Assembly (NCBI GenBank): GCA_036504055.1
Contig: DASXVU010000033.1
Span: forward strand, 1-64,000
Direction of reading: 5' to 3'
DNA from: Methanomassiliicoccales archaeon
GTDB lineage: Archaea > Thermoplasmatota > Thermoplasmata > Methanomassiliicoccales > UBA472
DNA: 64,000 nucleotides
A model generated the notes under the pieces. The model searched no databases, was not told where the DNA came from, and worked only from the letters and a program-made list of their open reading frames with translations. Of this stretch, positions 52,359 to 61,307 are shown piece after piece (the stretch's first letter is position 1; every line of letters starts with the position of its first letter). The position numbers and the translations under genes are program-made.

Positions 52359-52658
52359 TCATCTGACCTCGGTCTTGAAGCCCATACTTTCCAGGGCCTC
52401 CTTGACCTTCTTCTTGTGGTCCCCCTGCAGTTCGATCTTGCCATCCTTTGCGGTGCCGCCGGCAGCGCATTTGTTTTTCAACTTCTTGGCCAGGTCGTTG
52501 ATGTCGATGTCGTTGGCATCGATACCATCGATGACCGTGACCATCTTACCATATCGTCTGCTGTCGGTGTATATCTTCACCGTTTGCTGTTCACGTGCTA
52601 TTTCCTCGCACATGCACAGCTCTTTGGGGAGCCCACATACGGAGCAAATTTCAGCCAT
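52359..52658 (-). CDS. translation initiation factor aIF1 (SUI1)
   Basis: A 99-residue start-codon-fidelity factor. An N-terminal zinc-like knuckle ([13 protein letters not shown]) precedes the SUI1 fold with the conserved [22 protein letters not shown] stretch (near 68-89). Confidence 0.93.
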   Translation of the reverse strand: MAEICSVCGLPKELCMCEEIAREQQTVKIYTDSRRYGKMVTVIDGIDANDIDINDLAKKLKNKCAAGGTAKDGKIELQGDHKKKVKEALESMGFKTEVR

Positions 52659-52858
52659 TACTTCTCTTCCTCCTGCTGGACGGTGAGTATCCTGGCTATG
52701 TTGGTCCTTATCGCCCTTATCCTGCCAGGGTTGGCAGGAGCACCGCCCATCGCTGCCGTGCCCCTCTCGTGCATGAGCTCATCCTGCAACTCGCGGAGCT
52801 TAGCGCCCCGGTCGTTCTGGCTCATGGTCTTGATCTCCTTGACTCTGATCAGTGCCAT
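52658..52858 (-). CDS. rpl29: 50S ribosomal protein uL29
   Basis: A 66-residue helical-hairpin protein near the exit tunnel, with [14 protein letters not shown] and [16 protein letters not shown] motifs. One-base overlap with the next gene (TAATG). Confidence 0.94.
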   Translation of the reverse strand: MALIRVKEIKTMSQNDRGAKLRELQDELMHERGTAAMGGAPANPGRIRAIRTNIARILTVQQEEEK

Positions 52859-52863
52859 CTCGA

Positions 52864-53601
52864 TTACTCCTCCTTGGCGTCGCCCTCGGCGGGCTCCTTG
52901 GACTCTTCCATTGCGGCCCTATCAGAGGCGGAAGCTATTGCGTCCGGGATGTCGTCCTGATGGACCAGCAGTCCGGCCATCTCGGGGATCGCCGCCATTG
53001 CCTCTTCCATCGACTTGACGCTTATCTCGGCCGGCAGCCTGGCGTTCGGGTCCATGATCTCGACCTTGACCCCGATGACCCCGGGCTTCAGCTTGGCCAC
53101 GGCGAATCCCTCCATGATGAACAGGTTACGGGTCTCGCCGCAATATTTGATGTAGCCTTCTTTGAACTTCTCGGTCCTGTGCCTCTCTCCAGTCAGCTTG
53201 CCGGATATGATGATGAGGCATCCCCGGGCGCCCGAGTCCATTATCCTGCGGACGGTGGAGTGACCAGCGCGTCTGAAGTGCCATCCCCTCTCAAGCGCAA
53301 AGGCCAGTTTCTCGGCCATGATCTGCGCGTTGAGGTTCGGCTCCTCGACCTCCTGGACCTCGATCTGGGGGTTGTCGTACTTGAAATTGTCCTCGATGGC
53401 CTTGGTCAGCGTCTTGATCGCTGCGCCGCGGCGTCCGATAACGATTCCTGGCCTCTCGGTTATCAGCGTCACCCTGGTACCCATCGGGGTCCTCTGGACG
53501 TCGACGCCACCGAAGCCTGCCCGGTCGACGGTCTTCATCAGGTATTCCCTCAGCAGGGTCCTCCTGATGTTCTCCGCGACGAACTTCCTCTCGCTTGCCA
53601 T
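52864..53601 (-). CDS. rps3: 30S ribosomal protein uS3
   Basis: A 245-residue protein with an N-terminal KH domain (PGIVIGRRGAAIKTLTKAI, near 53-71) and the C-terminal S3 domain. It ends in a charged tail (EESKEPAEGDAKEE) typical of archaea. Confidence 0.96.
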   Translation of the reverse strand: MASERKFVAENIRRTLLREYLMKTVDRAGFGGVDVQRTPMGTRVTLITERPGIVIGRRGAAIKTLTKAIEDNFKYDNPQIEVQEVEEPNLNAQIMAEKLAFALERGWHFRRAGHSTVRRIMDSGARGCLIIISGKLTGERHRTEKFKEGYIKYCGETRNLFIMEGFAVAKLKPGVIGVKVEIMDPNARLPAEISVKSMEEAMAAIPEMAGLLVHQDDIPDAIASASDRAAMEESKEPAEGDAKEE

Positions 53602-54048
53602 TTACTCCATCTCCTCAAGGATGACTTCGATGTTCACGGTCTGTTGGTTCCACTGGGTGGCTCGGCCGTACGCCCTCTGCATCTGTCCCTTCTGGGTGCG
53701 CCCCAGGTGGGCGGCTATGACCTTCAGCCTCATGTTCTCGGCGTCGAGGCCCTTGTACTCGGCGTTGTGCTTCGCGCTCTCGATGGCCTCGATGAAGGCC
53801 TTCGCGGCCTTTTGCGGGAATCGGCCGGGCCCTACCCCGGCCTTGTGCGCTACGCCTGTGTTGTAGCGGCGGATCGGGACCGGCCTCTTCAGCTCGGCGA
53901 CCTCCTCCAGCATCTGCAACGCGACGGATACCTTCTTTCCCCTTATCATCCTGGCGATCTCACGTGAGAACTTAGGTGAAATGGGATTCTCCTTCCCGAT
54001 CGCTCGGGCGGTAGTGTCCGGGTCTGTACTTTGTGTGTATCCAGCCAT
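53602..54048 (-). CDS. rpl22: 50S ribosomal protein uL22
   Basis: A 148-residue tunnel protein; AHLGRTQKGQMQRAYGRA near 113-130 is the signature. Archaeal length with an N-terminal extension. Confidence 0.95.
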   Translation of the reverse strand: MAGYTQSTDPDTTARAIGKENPISPKFSREIARMIRGKKVSVALQMLEEVAELKRPVPIRRYNTGVAHKAGVGPGRFPQKAAKAFIEAIESAKHNAEYKGLDAENMRLKVIAAHLGRTQKGQMQRAYGRATQWNQQTVNIEVILEEME

Positions 54049-54057
54049 GTTCTCACC

Positions 54058-54519
54058 TTACTTCAGCGGCATGAACTTCGACGACCTGGTCGCACCGACA
54101 CCTGGTCCAGAGTGCTTGACGATCTTGCGGGTCAGAGCAAACTCTCCCAGGAAGTGCCCTATCATCTCGGCCCTGAGCTCCACTTCCTTGAACTCCTTTC
54201 CGTTGTGAATTGCCACTTTCTTTCCGACCATCTGGGGAACGATCGGTATGTCCCTCCGGTGGGTCCGGACAGGTTCTCCATCGCTCGCCTTGATCTTCTC
54301 GAAGGCGGTCTTCTGCTCGTCGTTGAATCCCCTGACGAAGCTCCTCCTTATCCGGGAGGGCATCAGGTCGAGGACCTCTTCGAACGGCATCTCCAGAAGT
54401 TGCTCCAGAGTAAATCCGCGGTAGGTGAACTCCTTCTTCCGCTTTGCCTGGAGGACTCCCTTCTTCTTTCTAAGCTTCCTTCTCGAGGACTTGGTACCTG
54501 ACATCTTTTCATCAGCCAT
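54058..54519 (-). CDS. rps19: 30S ribosomal protein uS19
   Basis: A 153-residue protein, longer than the bacterial form. The signature is IGHFLGEFALTRKIVKHSGPGVGATRSSKF at the C-terminus (near 120-150). Confidence 0.95.
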   Translation of the reverse strand: MADEKMSGTKSSRRKLRKKKGVLQAKRKKEFTYRGFTLEQLLEMPFEEVLDLMPSRIRRSFVRGFNDEQKTAFEKIKASDGEPVRTHRRDIPIVPQMVGKKVAIHNGKEFKEVELRAEMIGHFLGEFALTRKIVKHSGPGVGATRSSKFMPLK

Positions 54520-54524
54520 TCAGA

Positions 54525-55229
54525 TCACCTCTTCTCCTTTTTCTTCTTCTGGGGCGAGAGGCGTCCGACCTTCCTTCCTGGAGGTGCGTTCCTCGACACA
54601 GTGCTTGGCTTACCGACATGCGGGTGACCCCCACCGCCGTGCGGGTGGTCTACCGGGTTCATTGCGATGCCCTTGACCTTGAAGTAAGCCTTGGACTTGC
54701 TGCGCCACGCATGGAACTTCCTTCCGGCCGTTGCGAACGGCTTCTCCTTCGCGCCACCGCCGGCCACGATACCGATCGAGGCCCGGCATAGCGGGTCGAA
54801 GCTGCGGAACGCTCCGGACGGCATCAACAGCGAGACCCTCTCGCCCTTGGTGATTACCGTTCCCGAGGTTCCGGCCGTCTTGATGTACTTCCCACCGTCG
54901 CCTGGCCGGCCTTCGACGTTGAAGACCAGTGTCCCTTCCGGGACGTTTGCGAGCGGCATGATGTTACCGGAGACGATCTCCGGGGTTCCGTCCACCATGA
55001 CCTTCTGCCCGACCATCATGCCCTCGGCGGCGATCATCATCTCGATGTTGCCACCGAAGTCTACCTTTGCCACCGGGCAGGTCTTGCCCGGTGCATGAAT
55101 GAGATCCACTACCTTTCCCGACTTCTTATCCGCCAGGGGGTGCTTCATGACGCCCAGGTGCCTGTGGCTCGGTGAGCGGTATACTGATCCCCCGCGGCCT
55201 CTCCTTTGCTGTCTTAAATTCTTACCCAT
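54525..55229 (-). CDS. rpl2: 50S ribosomal protein uL2
   Basis: A 234-residue peptidyl-transferase-centre protein; the RNA-binding end GIAMNPVDHPHGGGGHPHVGKP (near 193-214) is unmistakable. Archaeal length. Confidence 0.97.
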   Translation of the reverse strand: MGKNLRQQRRGRGGSVYRSPSHRHLGVMKHPLADKKSGKVVDLIHAPGKTCPVAKVDFGGNIEMMIAAEGMMVGQKVMVDGTPEIVSGNIMPLANVPEGTLVFNVEGRPGDGGKYIKTAGTSGTVITKGERVSLLMPSGAFRSFDPLCRASIGIVAGGGAKEKPFATAGRKFHAWRSKSKAYFKVKGIAMNPVDHPHGGGGHPHVGKPSTVSRNAPPGRKVGRLSPQKKKKEKR

Positions 55230-55240
55230 GATAACCCCCC

Positions 55241-55525
55241 TTAGAACACGCCGATCCTCATTCCGATGTCTTCGGCGGAATATCCCTCGGCCAGCTTGAA
55301 GATGGCGTGCTTGCCATCGCGGGCTACCCGGGTCCAGACCTTCGATACCTTGACATCGAAGCGCTCCTCGAACGCTGATTTCAGTTGCTCCTTCGTGGCA
55401 TTCCTCAACACAATGAACTCAAGCTTGTTTCCGTCCTTGAAGTCCTGGGTCGGGGTGCCCGTCATGTGGTTCATCGTCTTTTCTGTGACGAACGGATGCA
55501 ATAGAACGTCCCTCTTTGAGACCAT
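55241..55525 (-). CDS. rpl23: 50S ribosomal protein uL23
   Basis: A 94-residue exit-site protein that docks SRP. I use the ATG at 55525; two GTG codons at 55534 and 55531 (the latter overlapping the rpl4 stop as GTGA) are alternatives. Family marks are LHPFVTEKTMNHM and the C-terminal RIGVF. Confidence 0.93.
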   Translation of the reverse strand: MVSKRDVLLHPFVTEKTMNHMTGTPTQDFKDGNKLEFIVLRNATKEQLKSAFEERFDVKVSKVWTRVARDGKHAIFKLAEGYSAEDIGMRIGVF

Positions 55526-55527
55526 TC

Positions 55528-56304
55528 TCACCACGCTCCTACCTTCTTGATGGCCGATTCGGTGAACACCGTCAGCCTTCCTGCGTCGCCGCCTGGGGCC
55601 AGTAGGCCCGGGTTAAGCTTCTCCGCAGTTGCGATCTCGACTCCGGCCAGGTTCTTGGCGCCGATGAACAGCGCCGACTGCGGGTCCGCGACCACGATGA
55701 GTATTCCGCGAGGCGCCTTGAACCGCCTGCCCCTCATCTTGCCCTTGCCCGGCCTGACCTTCTTGCCTTCCTTGGCCCTGATGATGTCCCCCTCGAGCCC
55801 CATGCTCCTTAGGGCAAGCAGCACTTCCGAAGTGGTGTGCAACGCCTCGATGTCGTCCTCGACGACGACCGGCAGGGTGACATTCTCGTCGAACTGGTGA
55901 CCGCGCTTCTTGACCTGTACCGCATCAGCGGTGCAAGCGAGTGCGGAGAACCTTGCGAGCGTCCTCTCCTTGCGGTTGCATTTCAGGGACCAGTCCTTAT
56001 CTGCTATCGGCGGGAAAGCTCTCCTGCCGCCCACGTTGTTGGGCGATTCGGCGGCCTTCGCACCGGATGTGAGCCTCTGGACCCTGGCGACTCCACGGCC
56101 TTTGCCCCAGGTAGAGACGGCGTGCCTGGCACCGGCGCCGATCTTGGAGCCGTACGGGTGCCGGACGTTCGCCTCTTCAGCGACGACCGCCTTCCTGATC
56201 ACGTCAGGGCGGTACAGGGTGTTGAACACCTGTGGCAATGCGACTGTCTTGACGACCTCGCCCTTGATTGAATAAACATTGACTTCGCTCTTCTTTTCGG
56301 CCAT
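55528..56304 (-). CDS. rpl4: 50S ribosomal protein uL4
   Basis: A 258-residue protein of the eukaryotic/archaeal L4 type, with the GRGVARVQRL and PNNVGGRRAFPP loop (residues about 69-97). Confidence 0.95.
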   Translation of the reverse strand: MAEKKSEVNVYSIKGEVVKTVALPQVFNTLYRPDVIRKAVVAEEANVRHPYGSKIGAGARHAVSTWGKGRGVARVQRLTSGAKAAESPNNVGGRRAFPPIADKDWSLKCNRKERTLARFSALACTADAVQVKKRGHQFDENVTLPVVVEDDIEALHTTSEVLLALRSMGLEGDIIRAKEGKKVRPGKGKMRGRRFKAPRGILIVVADPQSALFIGAKNLAGVEIATAEKLNPGLLAPGGDAGRLTVFTESAIKKVGAW

Positions 56305-56307
56305 TGA

Positions 56308-57309
56308 TTACGCCCCCTGCTTGGATTCAGTGGATACATACACTATGCTGGGCGCTTCCTTCATGTTGCCACCGTGGTTCCTTACCGGGTCCCTCAGGCG
56401 TACCAGCCTCTTGGTCGGGCCGGGCACGGAGCCGTGGATCAGAACATACTGGTTGACGATGGTTCCATAATGAACGAACCCGCCTTTCGGGTTGATCTCC
56501 TCGCCAGTAGCTCCGATCTTCAGGACCAGCTTGTTGACCTCGGTCCTCTGGTGGTATCCCATCTGACCGGATTGCGGAGCGGTGTTCCTGACATACCCAG
56601 GCCTCTTCGGACCGAGGGTACCGACCATCCTCCGGTGCTTGCTGTTCTTGTGGGAAAGCAGCTTGATGCCCCATCTCTTGGTGGCTCCCTGGAACCCCTT
56701 TCCCTTGGTGATCGCTGCGACATCGATGAAGTTGCCTTCCTTGGCGAAATCGGTGACGCTGATGTCCTTGCCGAGAATGGTCTTGGCGTACTCCATCCTC
56801 TTGTCCATCGTCGCACCGCCGATCCTAAGCTCCATGAGCTCAGGGACCTTCTTCGGCACTCCCTTCACCATCTTCGGCTGGGTGTAAGCAAGTACGCGGA
56901 TATCCTCGATATCCACCGTCTTCAGCTTCTCCCATGCCTTGTCAGCATCATACTTCTTAGGTATCGGCACGCGCCTGGAAAGTACCTCGTCCACTCCGCT
57001 GGCCCAGACCTCTCCTGCGGTCTTGAGTCCATACCGGGTGTTCTCGTAGACCCTTATGGCCGCGATCTTCATCGGCGGCACCTCCAGCACGGTGACCGGG
57101 ATCCTGATCTCCTGACCCGCGGTCGTGCTGGTCTTGTTGTAGTCCACTATGAACATGTGGGTCATCCCGGCCTTATAGCCAGCGAATCCCTGTATCTTAG
57201 GGCCTTCGCTGATCTCGGGCCAGGCATCCAGCTTGGGCGTCTGTCTCGAAGCCCTTTTCCTTGGCGAATACGCCATCGAACCTTGTCTCGGACGTCTTCT
57301 GTTTGGCAT
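56308..57309 (-). CDS. rpl3: 50S ribosomal protein uL3
   Basis: A 333-residue archaeal L3; first ribosomal gene of the superoperon. KGKGFQGATKRWG (near 201-213) and the RNTAPQSGQMGYHQRTE stretch are signatures. GGGAGAGG lies 5 nt upstream of the ATG. Confidence 0.96.
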   Translation of the reverse strand: MPNRRRPRQGSMAYSPRKRASRQTPKLDAWPEISEGPKIQGFAGYKAGMTHMFIVDYNKTSTTAGQEIRIPVTVLEVPPMKIAAIRVYENTRYGLKTAGEVWASGVDEVLSRRVPIPKKYDADKAWEKLKTVDIEDIRVLAYTQPKMVKGVPKKVPELMELRIGGATMDKRMEYAKTILGKDISVTDFAKEGNFIDVAAITKGKGFQGATKRWGIKLLSHKNSKHRRMVGTLGPKRPGYVRNTAPQSGQMGYHQRTEVNKLVLKIGATGEEINPKGGFVHYGTIVNQYVLIHGSVPGPTKRLVRLRDPVRNHGGNMKEAPSIVYVSTESKQGA

Positions 57310-57333
57310 GATTCCCTCTCCCTACGTTGATTG

Positions 57334-57379
57334 GAGAGCACACTCTCAGTTGCTAACGCCTGTTCTCAAGAGTGTTGAG
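57334..57379 (-). promoter_or_regulatory. alternative hairpins in the L3 operon leader
   Basis: Three mutually exclusive pairings are possible just upstream of rpl3: GAGAG/CTCTC (57334-57338 with 57343-57347), ACACTCT/AGAGTGT (57340-57346 with 57369-57375) and CTCAA/TTGAG (57365-57369 with 57375-57379). The layout resembles an attenuator or ribosomal-protein binding site. No family match is known to me. Confidence 0.4.
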
Positions 57380-57507
57380 GTCAGCACCTTCGACCGTGAC
57401 ACCGTTTTGCTTCCCCAGAACTTAGCCTTGGGAAGGGTATAGGGTTGCGTGTGCATTGCCCATGGGGTCTGGTCGAACGTCCTCAGTGCGTTGAGCACCT
57501 CTCGCAT
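57346..57507 (-). CDS. possible leader micro-ORF of the ribosomal operon
   Basis: A 53-codon frame beginning MREVLNALRTFDQTPWAM, ending TLLRTGVSN, in the leader between the TATA box and rpl3. A GTG at 57498 sits about 25 nt from the TATA box, so a leaderless 50-residue product is also possible. No domain recognised. Its stop overlaps the leader hairpins, which would make sense for a translated regulatory leader, but it may equally be non-coding. Confidence 0.3.
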   Translation of the reverse strand: MREVLNALRTFDQTPWAMHTQPYTLPKAKFWGSKTVSRSKVLTSTLLRTGVSN

Positions 57508-57516
57508 ACCGATATT

Positions 57517-57526
57517 GGTATATAAG
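57517..57526 (-). promoter_or_regulatory. TATA box of the ribosomal superoperon
   Basis: On the minus strand CTTATATACC is a near-consensus archaeal TATA box. Transcription would start near 57496-57499, giving an unusually long leader of about 190 nt before rpl3. The remaining 57527-57618 segment shows no gene. Confidence 0.6.
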
Positions 57527-57618
57527 CTCTACGGTCCGCCGGAGGCAGGAAAAAACACCCCCGGCCAGACATCATTTATTCCCATCCCTTTTTGTGCGGA
57601 ACGGGTTAATAAAGGAAA

Positions 57619-57939
57619 TCAGAGCTTTCCTTCCTTCGCCTTCTTCTGCAGCCGGGTCCGCCTCTCCTTGGATGTGAAACCGGTTACCTTCTCCAGGAAC
57701 ACGTTGTATTGCTTTATCGTGTCCGCGGCAAGCTCTACGCTGGCCTTTGTGTCGGTGGTGGTGTTGACGGTGACATTGGACTTGTCCTTCACTTTTGCCT
57801 CGAGGTGTGTCATAGCCCCATACGTGGCAACGACCATGTCGCCTTCGACCTTTGCGCTTCCGAACACCTCTTCGGCGATCTTCCTCAGACCGTCTCCCTC
57901 GAGTTCCTTCCCATGTCCTTTCTTTACGTCATAATCCAT
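57619..57939 (-). CDS. DUF5611 family protein
   Basis: A 106-residue protein starting at the ATG at 57939 (DYDVKKGHGKELEG). It resembles the DUF5611 family known from Thermoplasmata-type archaea, with a small alpha/beta core (GDMVVATYGAMTHLEAKVKDKSNVTVNT, near 34-62) and a basic C-terminus (SKERRTRLQKKAKEGKL). It lies 17 nt after the RaSEA stop and is probably cotranscribed. Function unknown. Confidence 0.7.
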   Translation of the reverse strand: MDYDVKKGHGKELEGDGLRKIAEEVFGSAKVEGDMVVATYGAMTHLEAKVKDKSNVTVNTTTDTKASVELAADTIKQYNVFLEKVTGFTSKERRTRLQKKAKEGKL

Positions 57940-57956
57940 CGAATCACCTTGAAATC

Positions 57957-58949
57957 TTAGAGCGGGATCTCGTCCTCTAGGTGCCGGGAGAGGTCCACCG
58001 TCGTCGCCATAACGTCCTGCACCTGGAGCAACATCTTCCATTCGTCCTTGCAGCCGCATTCCAGGCTGTCAAGGCACTTCGGGTCCTGCTCGAACGAGAA
58101 ACGCTGGACCGCATCAAGTACCTTTCTGTCACATTTCTCGCAATTGTGCACACCCCGCAGGGTCCCTGCCCCGCTCGGGGAGCTGAAAAGCCGGGGTCCG
58201 CCCTGCCTCCATCCCGCCTTCAATACTTCCACCAGCGACCATATCCAAGGTGAACGGTAATCGCCCCTCCGCCACATCTCCTCAATGACCGTCCCGGACT
58301 GGACGTTTACCGGGTTTATGGAGATGCTTTCCGAATATGGCCGAGCGAACTCGATGGAGGCAGCAGTGTCCCGGATGGCTCGGGCTTCGGTCAGGAACGG
58401 CGGTTTCAGCAACAGATAGGTCCTCACCGGGATCGCGTGACGCTTCAACGTTTCGGCGGCCTTGACATAATCGGCCACGGTGAACCCTTTCCTTATGGAA
58501 TGACGCAGCACATCGTCATCGGCAGACTCCAGTCCGAGCGCTACCAGCACTTTCCCCTTGGGCAGGGGCCCAAGCGTCTCATCGGTAACGAACTCGGGCC
58601 TGGTCTCGAATATGATCTTCTGTGCCTGCGGGAACGAATCTAATATCTCCAGCCTCAGCTCGGACGGGACCTCCCTGTCATCAAGGAAGCTGCCCGAGGT
58701 GTATATCTTCACCATCGGCTCACCGGCGTACTTGTGCTTTACGCTAGCCAACTGGGCCCTCAGGTCCTCTGTGGTTATTCCCTGATCGCTCTCGATGTTA
58801 TAACCGCACATGGTGCATCCTTTCTGGAATGCCCACCAGCAGCCCTTGGTGCGCAATATCGCCACCATCGCCTTGACCTTGTCCGTTCCGATCATGTCGT
58901 CCTCCTTCCAGACGGCCGTCGGCATGCACCGCAGAGCTACATCGTTCAT
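57957..58949 (-). CDS. raSEA: archaeosine synthase radical SAM subunit RaSEA
   Basis: Partner of ArcS in making archaeosine (G+) at position 15 of archaeal tRNAs. The 330-residue radical SAM protein binds its cluster with Cys37, Cys45 and Cys48 (CWWAFQKGCTMCGYN), a spacing typical of this family. The Elp3-like core includes KIYTSGSFLDDREVP and FETRPEFVTDE, with cysteines near the C-terminus (CEKCD, CGC). Confidence 0.88.
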   Translation of the reverse strand: MNDVALRCMPTAVWKEDDMIGTDKVKAMVAILRTKGCWWAFQKGCTMCGYNIESDQGITTEDLRAQLASVKHKYAGEPMVKIYTSGSFLDDREVPSELRLEILDSFPQAQKIIFETRPEFVTDETLGPLPKGKVLVALGLESADDDVLRHSIRKGFTVADYVKAAETLKRHAIPVRTYLLLKPPFLTEARAIRDTAASIEFARPYSESISINPVNVQSGTVIEEMWRRGDYRSPWIWSLVEVLKAGWRQGGPRLFSSPSGAGTLRGVHNCEKCDRKVLDAVQRFSFEQDPKCLDSLECGCKDEWKMLLQVQDVMATTVDLSRHLEDEIPL

Positions 58950-58974
58950 TTCGGATCAGTCTCGCATCGACGCC

Positions 58975-59247
58975 TAGCGTCAGGATTGTGTCATCCTGCC
59001 GTCGGATATAAAGTTGTCCCGATGACCGTTGTCAGGTCACGATTGCATCGGGAATCGACAGGCCAGGGCATAAGTTCGATGTTATCATTGATGATTTCCG
59101 GGGGATGTCTTTTTTAATATCCTCTCAGCGCTCCACATTTCCAAATATGATTCAGAAAGGATTACCGGACGTCACCGCCCAGAACGACGGAGAACGGTCC
59201 CTGACCTAGCCACAATGATCAGTATGAGGCGATAGGGTGAGAGCTTA
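58975..59247. other. intergenic region with usp promoter
   Basis: About 270 bp. A TATA-like TTTTTTAATATCC at about 59108-59120 would give a leader of about 105 nt, long for this genome. GGTGAG precedes the ATG by about six nt. No gene or known RNA is recognised. Confidence 0.4.
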
Positions 59248-59637
59248 ATGAACGTGTTAGTGGCAAACGACGGAAAACCGCATTCAGAGAAGGCAGCACA
59301 TTATGCCATCGTGCTAGCCAAGGTTCTCAGATGCAATCTATATGCCATTTATGTGGTGAGCCCGAAGGCCGAATTGGAAAAGGACAAGAACATAAGGAAT
59401 GGAATGAGGGTTCTTGGCCGGACCAAGATCAAGGCCGCGGAGATCGGGGTCGAGCTGAACACGCTCCTCGAGGCCGGAGATCCGTGCGATACGATCATGG
59501 AGGCGGCGGAGAGGATCGAGGCCGACATGATCATAATGGGAAGCTCTGGGAAGACCGGGATGAAGGCCAAGTTCTCCGGCAGCACCGCAGAATCGATCTA
59601 TAAGGCGGCCGATTGCACGGTCACTGTGGTAAGATGA
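59248..59637 (+). CDS. universal stress protein (UspA family)
   Basis: A 129-residue ATP-binding-type Usp with the N-terminal NVLVANDGKPHSEKAAHYAI and the C-terminal nucleotide motif GSSGKTGMKAKFSGSTAESI (G-2x-G-9x-G(S/T), near 98-117). Alpha/beta Rossmann-like fold, cytoplasmic. Role in stress not defined. Confidence 0.9.
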   Translation: MNVLVANDGKPHSEKAAHYAIVLAKVLRCNLYAIYVVSPKAELEKDKNIRNGMRVLGRTKIKAAEIGVELNTLLEAGDPCDTIMEAAERIEADMIIMGSSGKTGMKAKFSGSTAESIYKAADCTVTVVR

Positions 59638-59713
59638 TATGGGTGATCTCTGCCATATCGGATCTCGCTGAAACGACCGTTGATCGCGACAATCTTAGGA
59701 AGGGTCCTTCCGT

Positions 59714-60520
59714 TCAATAACGGTCCATGGTACCTCGTCTCCTAGACAGGTTCTCGAAAAGGGCGAACATGAGATATCCCAAGAATATCGCCACCAGACC
59801 TACCGCCAATTCCAATCCCACCGTTCCTGAGATGCCGAGCAGCGAAGTCCCGTCCACCGCTGCCCTGGCCGCATCCGTGCCGAAAGTCATCGGTATCGCA
59901 TATGAGATCGGCTGCAGGTATCCGGGCAGGTAAGAGACCGGAAAATTGACGCCGCAGAGGAGCAGCCCGATGAACAGGAATATGTTAGCGATGATCATCG
60001 AGGTCCTCAGGTAAAGGCCGACCGAGCTGAGCATGAGGCCGAACCCGGTCATGGAGAATGCGGTGACGATCACCACCACTCCCAGGGCCATCATGTCGGT
60101 GTGCGAGAAATCCACTCCGAACAGGAAGGCTGCATAGAACAGTGCGATCACCGCGGTCGCGATGCCGTTGACGATCTGGAACATGGCCCTCCCGACGAAC
60201 ATGGCCATACGGTTCGCCGGGGTCGAAAGGATCGGCACCAGCGTACCCTGTTGCTTCTCCTCGCCGGTGATGTTGCAGACCGCAAAAACGGTAACGTAGG
60301 AGATCGACTGCAACGCGTTACCGATCGCCACGTAGGTCACGCTTATGTCCGGGTTCTGCACGTATTTCGTGACGTAGACGAAGAAAGCGATCTGGAAAAG
60401 GGAGATGGTGAAAAGCTGCATTATCCACATCGGCGGGGACAGCCAATTGAAGAGGGCGTTCTTGGCCAGAACTGCCGATGACCAGAAAACCCGGACGAAC
60501 TCGGTGAGACGGCGGAGCAT
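59714..60520 (-). CDS. ABC-2 type permease
   Basis: A 268-residue permease with about six hydrophobic helices; the signature region FPVSYLPGYLQPISYAIPMTFG lies near 191-212. It is the third gene of an exporter operon, right after the other permease (1-nt gap), so the transporter is probably a heterodimer of two permeases. Confidence 0.85.
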   Translation of the reverse strand: MLRRLTEFVRVFWSSAVLAKNALFNWLSPPMWIMQLFTISLFQIAFFVYVTKYVQNPDISVTYVAIGNALQSISYVTVFAVCNITGEEKQQGTLVPILSTPANRMAMFVGRAMFQIVNGIATAVIALFYAAFLFGVDFSHTDMMALGVVVIVTAFSMTGFGLMLSSVGLYLRTSMIIANIFLFIGLLLCGVNFPVSYLPGYLQPISYAIPMTFGTDAARAAVDGTSLLGISGTVGLELAVGLVAIFLGYLMFALFENLSRRRGTMDRY

Positions 60521-60521
60521 T

Positions 60522-61307
60522 CTAGATCCTCCCGATGTCGCCCTTTACCCGGACCCTTTCCTCGACCGCCCGGAACAGGAAGAACGCTACGAAGACGTAG
60601 GCGAGCGCCAGGACCATCATCATCCCCATGTCGCCCCAATAGCCGGGATCGAGCCCCGCGTACCCACTGATGGCGGAATAACGCATGGCGTCGATCCCCC
60701 AGGAAGGGGCCAAGGAAAGCGACAGCGGACCGGTCAGCGCCGGCAACATGGCTATCGGGAACATGGTCCCGGTGCCGACATATATCGGGAACTCCAGTCC
60801 GTTGGTCAGAACGCTCGCGTTCCTGGTCAGGACGAAGGCCGAGCTGAAGACCAGCCCCAGTGCCGCCAGCGACATGAGCGTCACGAACAGCGAAAGGAAG
60901 AACAACAGCGGGTCTGCGAGGGCCAGCGGCACCTGGAACCAGAACACCGCTATGATGAATATGAAAACTGCGTTGAGTATTCCGACGAGCGCGTTCCATA
61001 ACGACCGTCCAGCGATGATCCAGACCAACGGCGCGGGTGTGGCCAGTACCGCTTCCAGCGTACCGTTCCAACGGTCGAACTGGATCGAGTATCCGGATGA
61101 GTAGAGGGTGTTCCCCCACATCCCCATCATGCCGCCGCCCAGGATGGCGTAGAGGATGAAATTGCCGCTTGCGTTGCGGAAAAGCATCAATGCCACCAGT
61201 GTCATCACGAACGGGGCGATGATGTTCGGGATCAGCCACTGGGGCTCGGCAAAGAAATGGAGCATCTGGTGCCGGAACGATGAGGTGAGCGCTCGGAGCC
61301 TAGTCAT
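60522..61307 (-). CDS. ABC-2 type permease
   Basis: A 261-residue permease of the same class, with six predicted helices, including FVTLMSLAALGLVFSSAFVL near 138-157. Overlaps the ATPase gene by 8 bp and directly precedes the second permease. Substrate unknown. Confidence 0.85.
   Translation of the reverse strand: MTRLRALTSSFRHQMLHFFAEPQWLIPNIIAPFVMTLVALMLFRNASGNFILYAILGGGMMGMWGNTLYSSGYSIQFDRWNGTLEAVLATPAPLVWIIAGRSLWNALVGILNAVFIFIIAVFWFQVPLALADPLLFFLSLFVTLMSLAALGLVFSSAFVLTRNASVLTNGLEFPIYVGTGTMFPIAMLPALTGPLSLSLAPSWGIDAMRYSAISGYAGLDPGYWGDMGMMMVLALAYVFVAFFLFRAVEERVRVKGDIGRI

Noticed and set aside
52852-53967. 371-codon plus-strand frame opposite S3 and L22
   Set aside because: Antisense shadow of highly conserved ribosomal genes.
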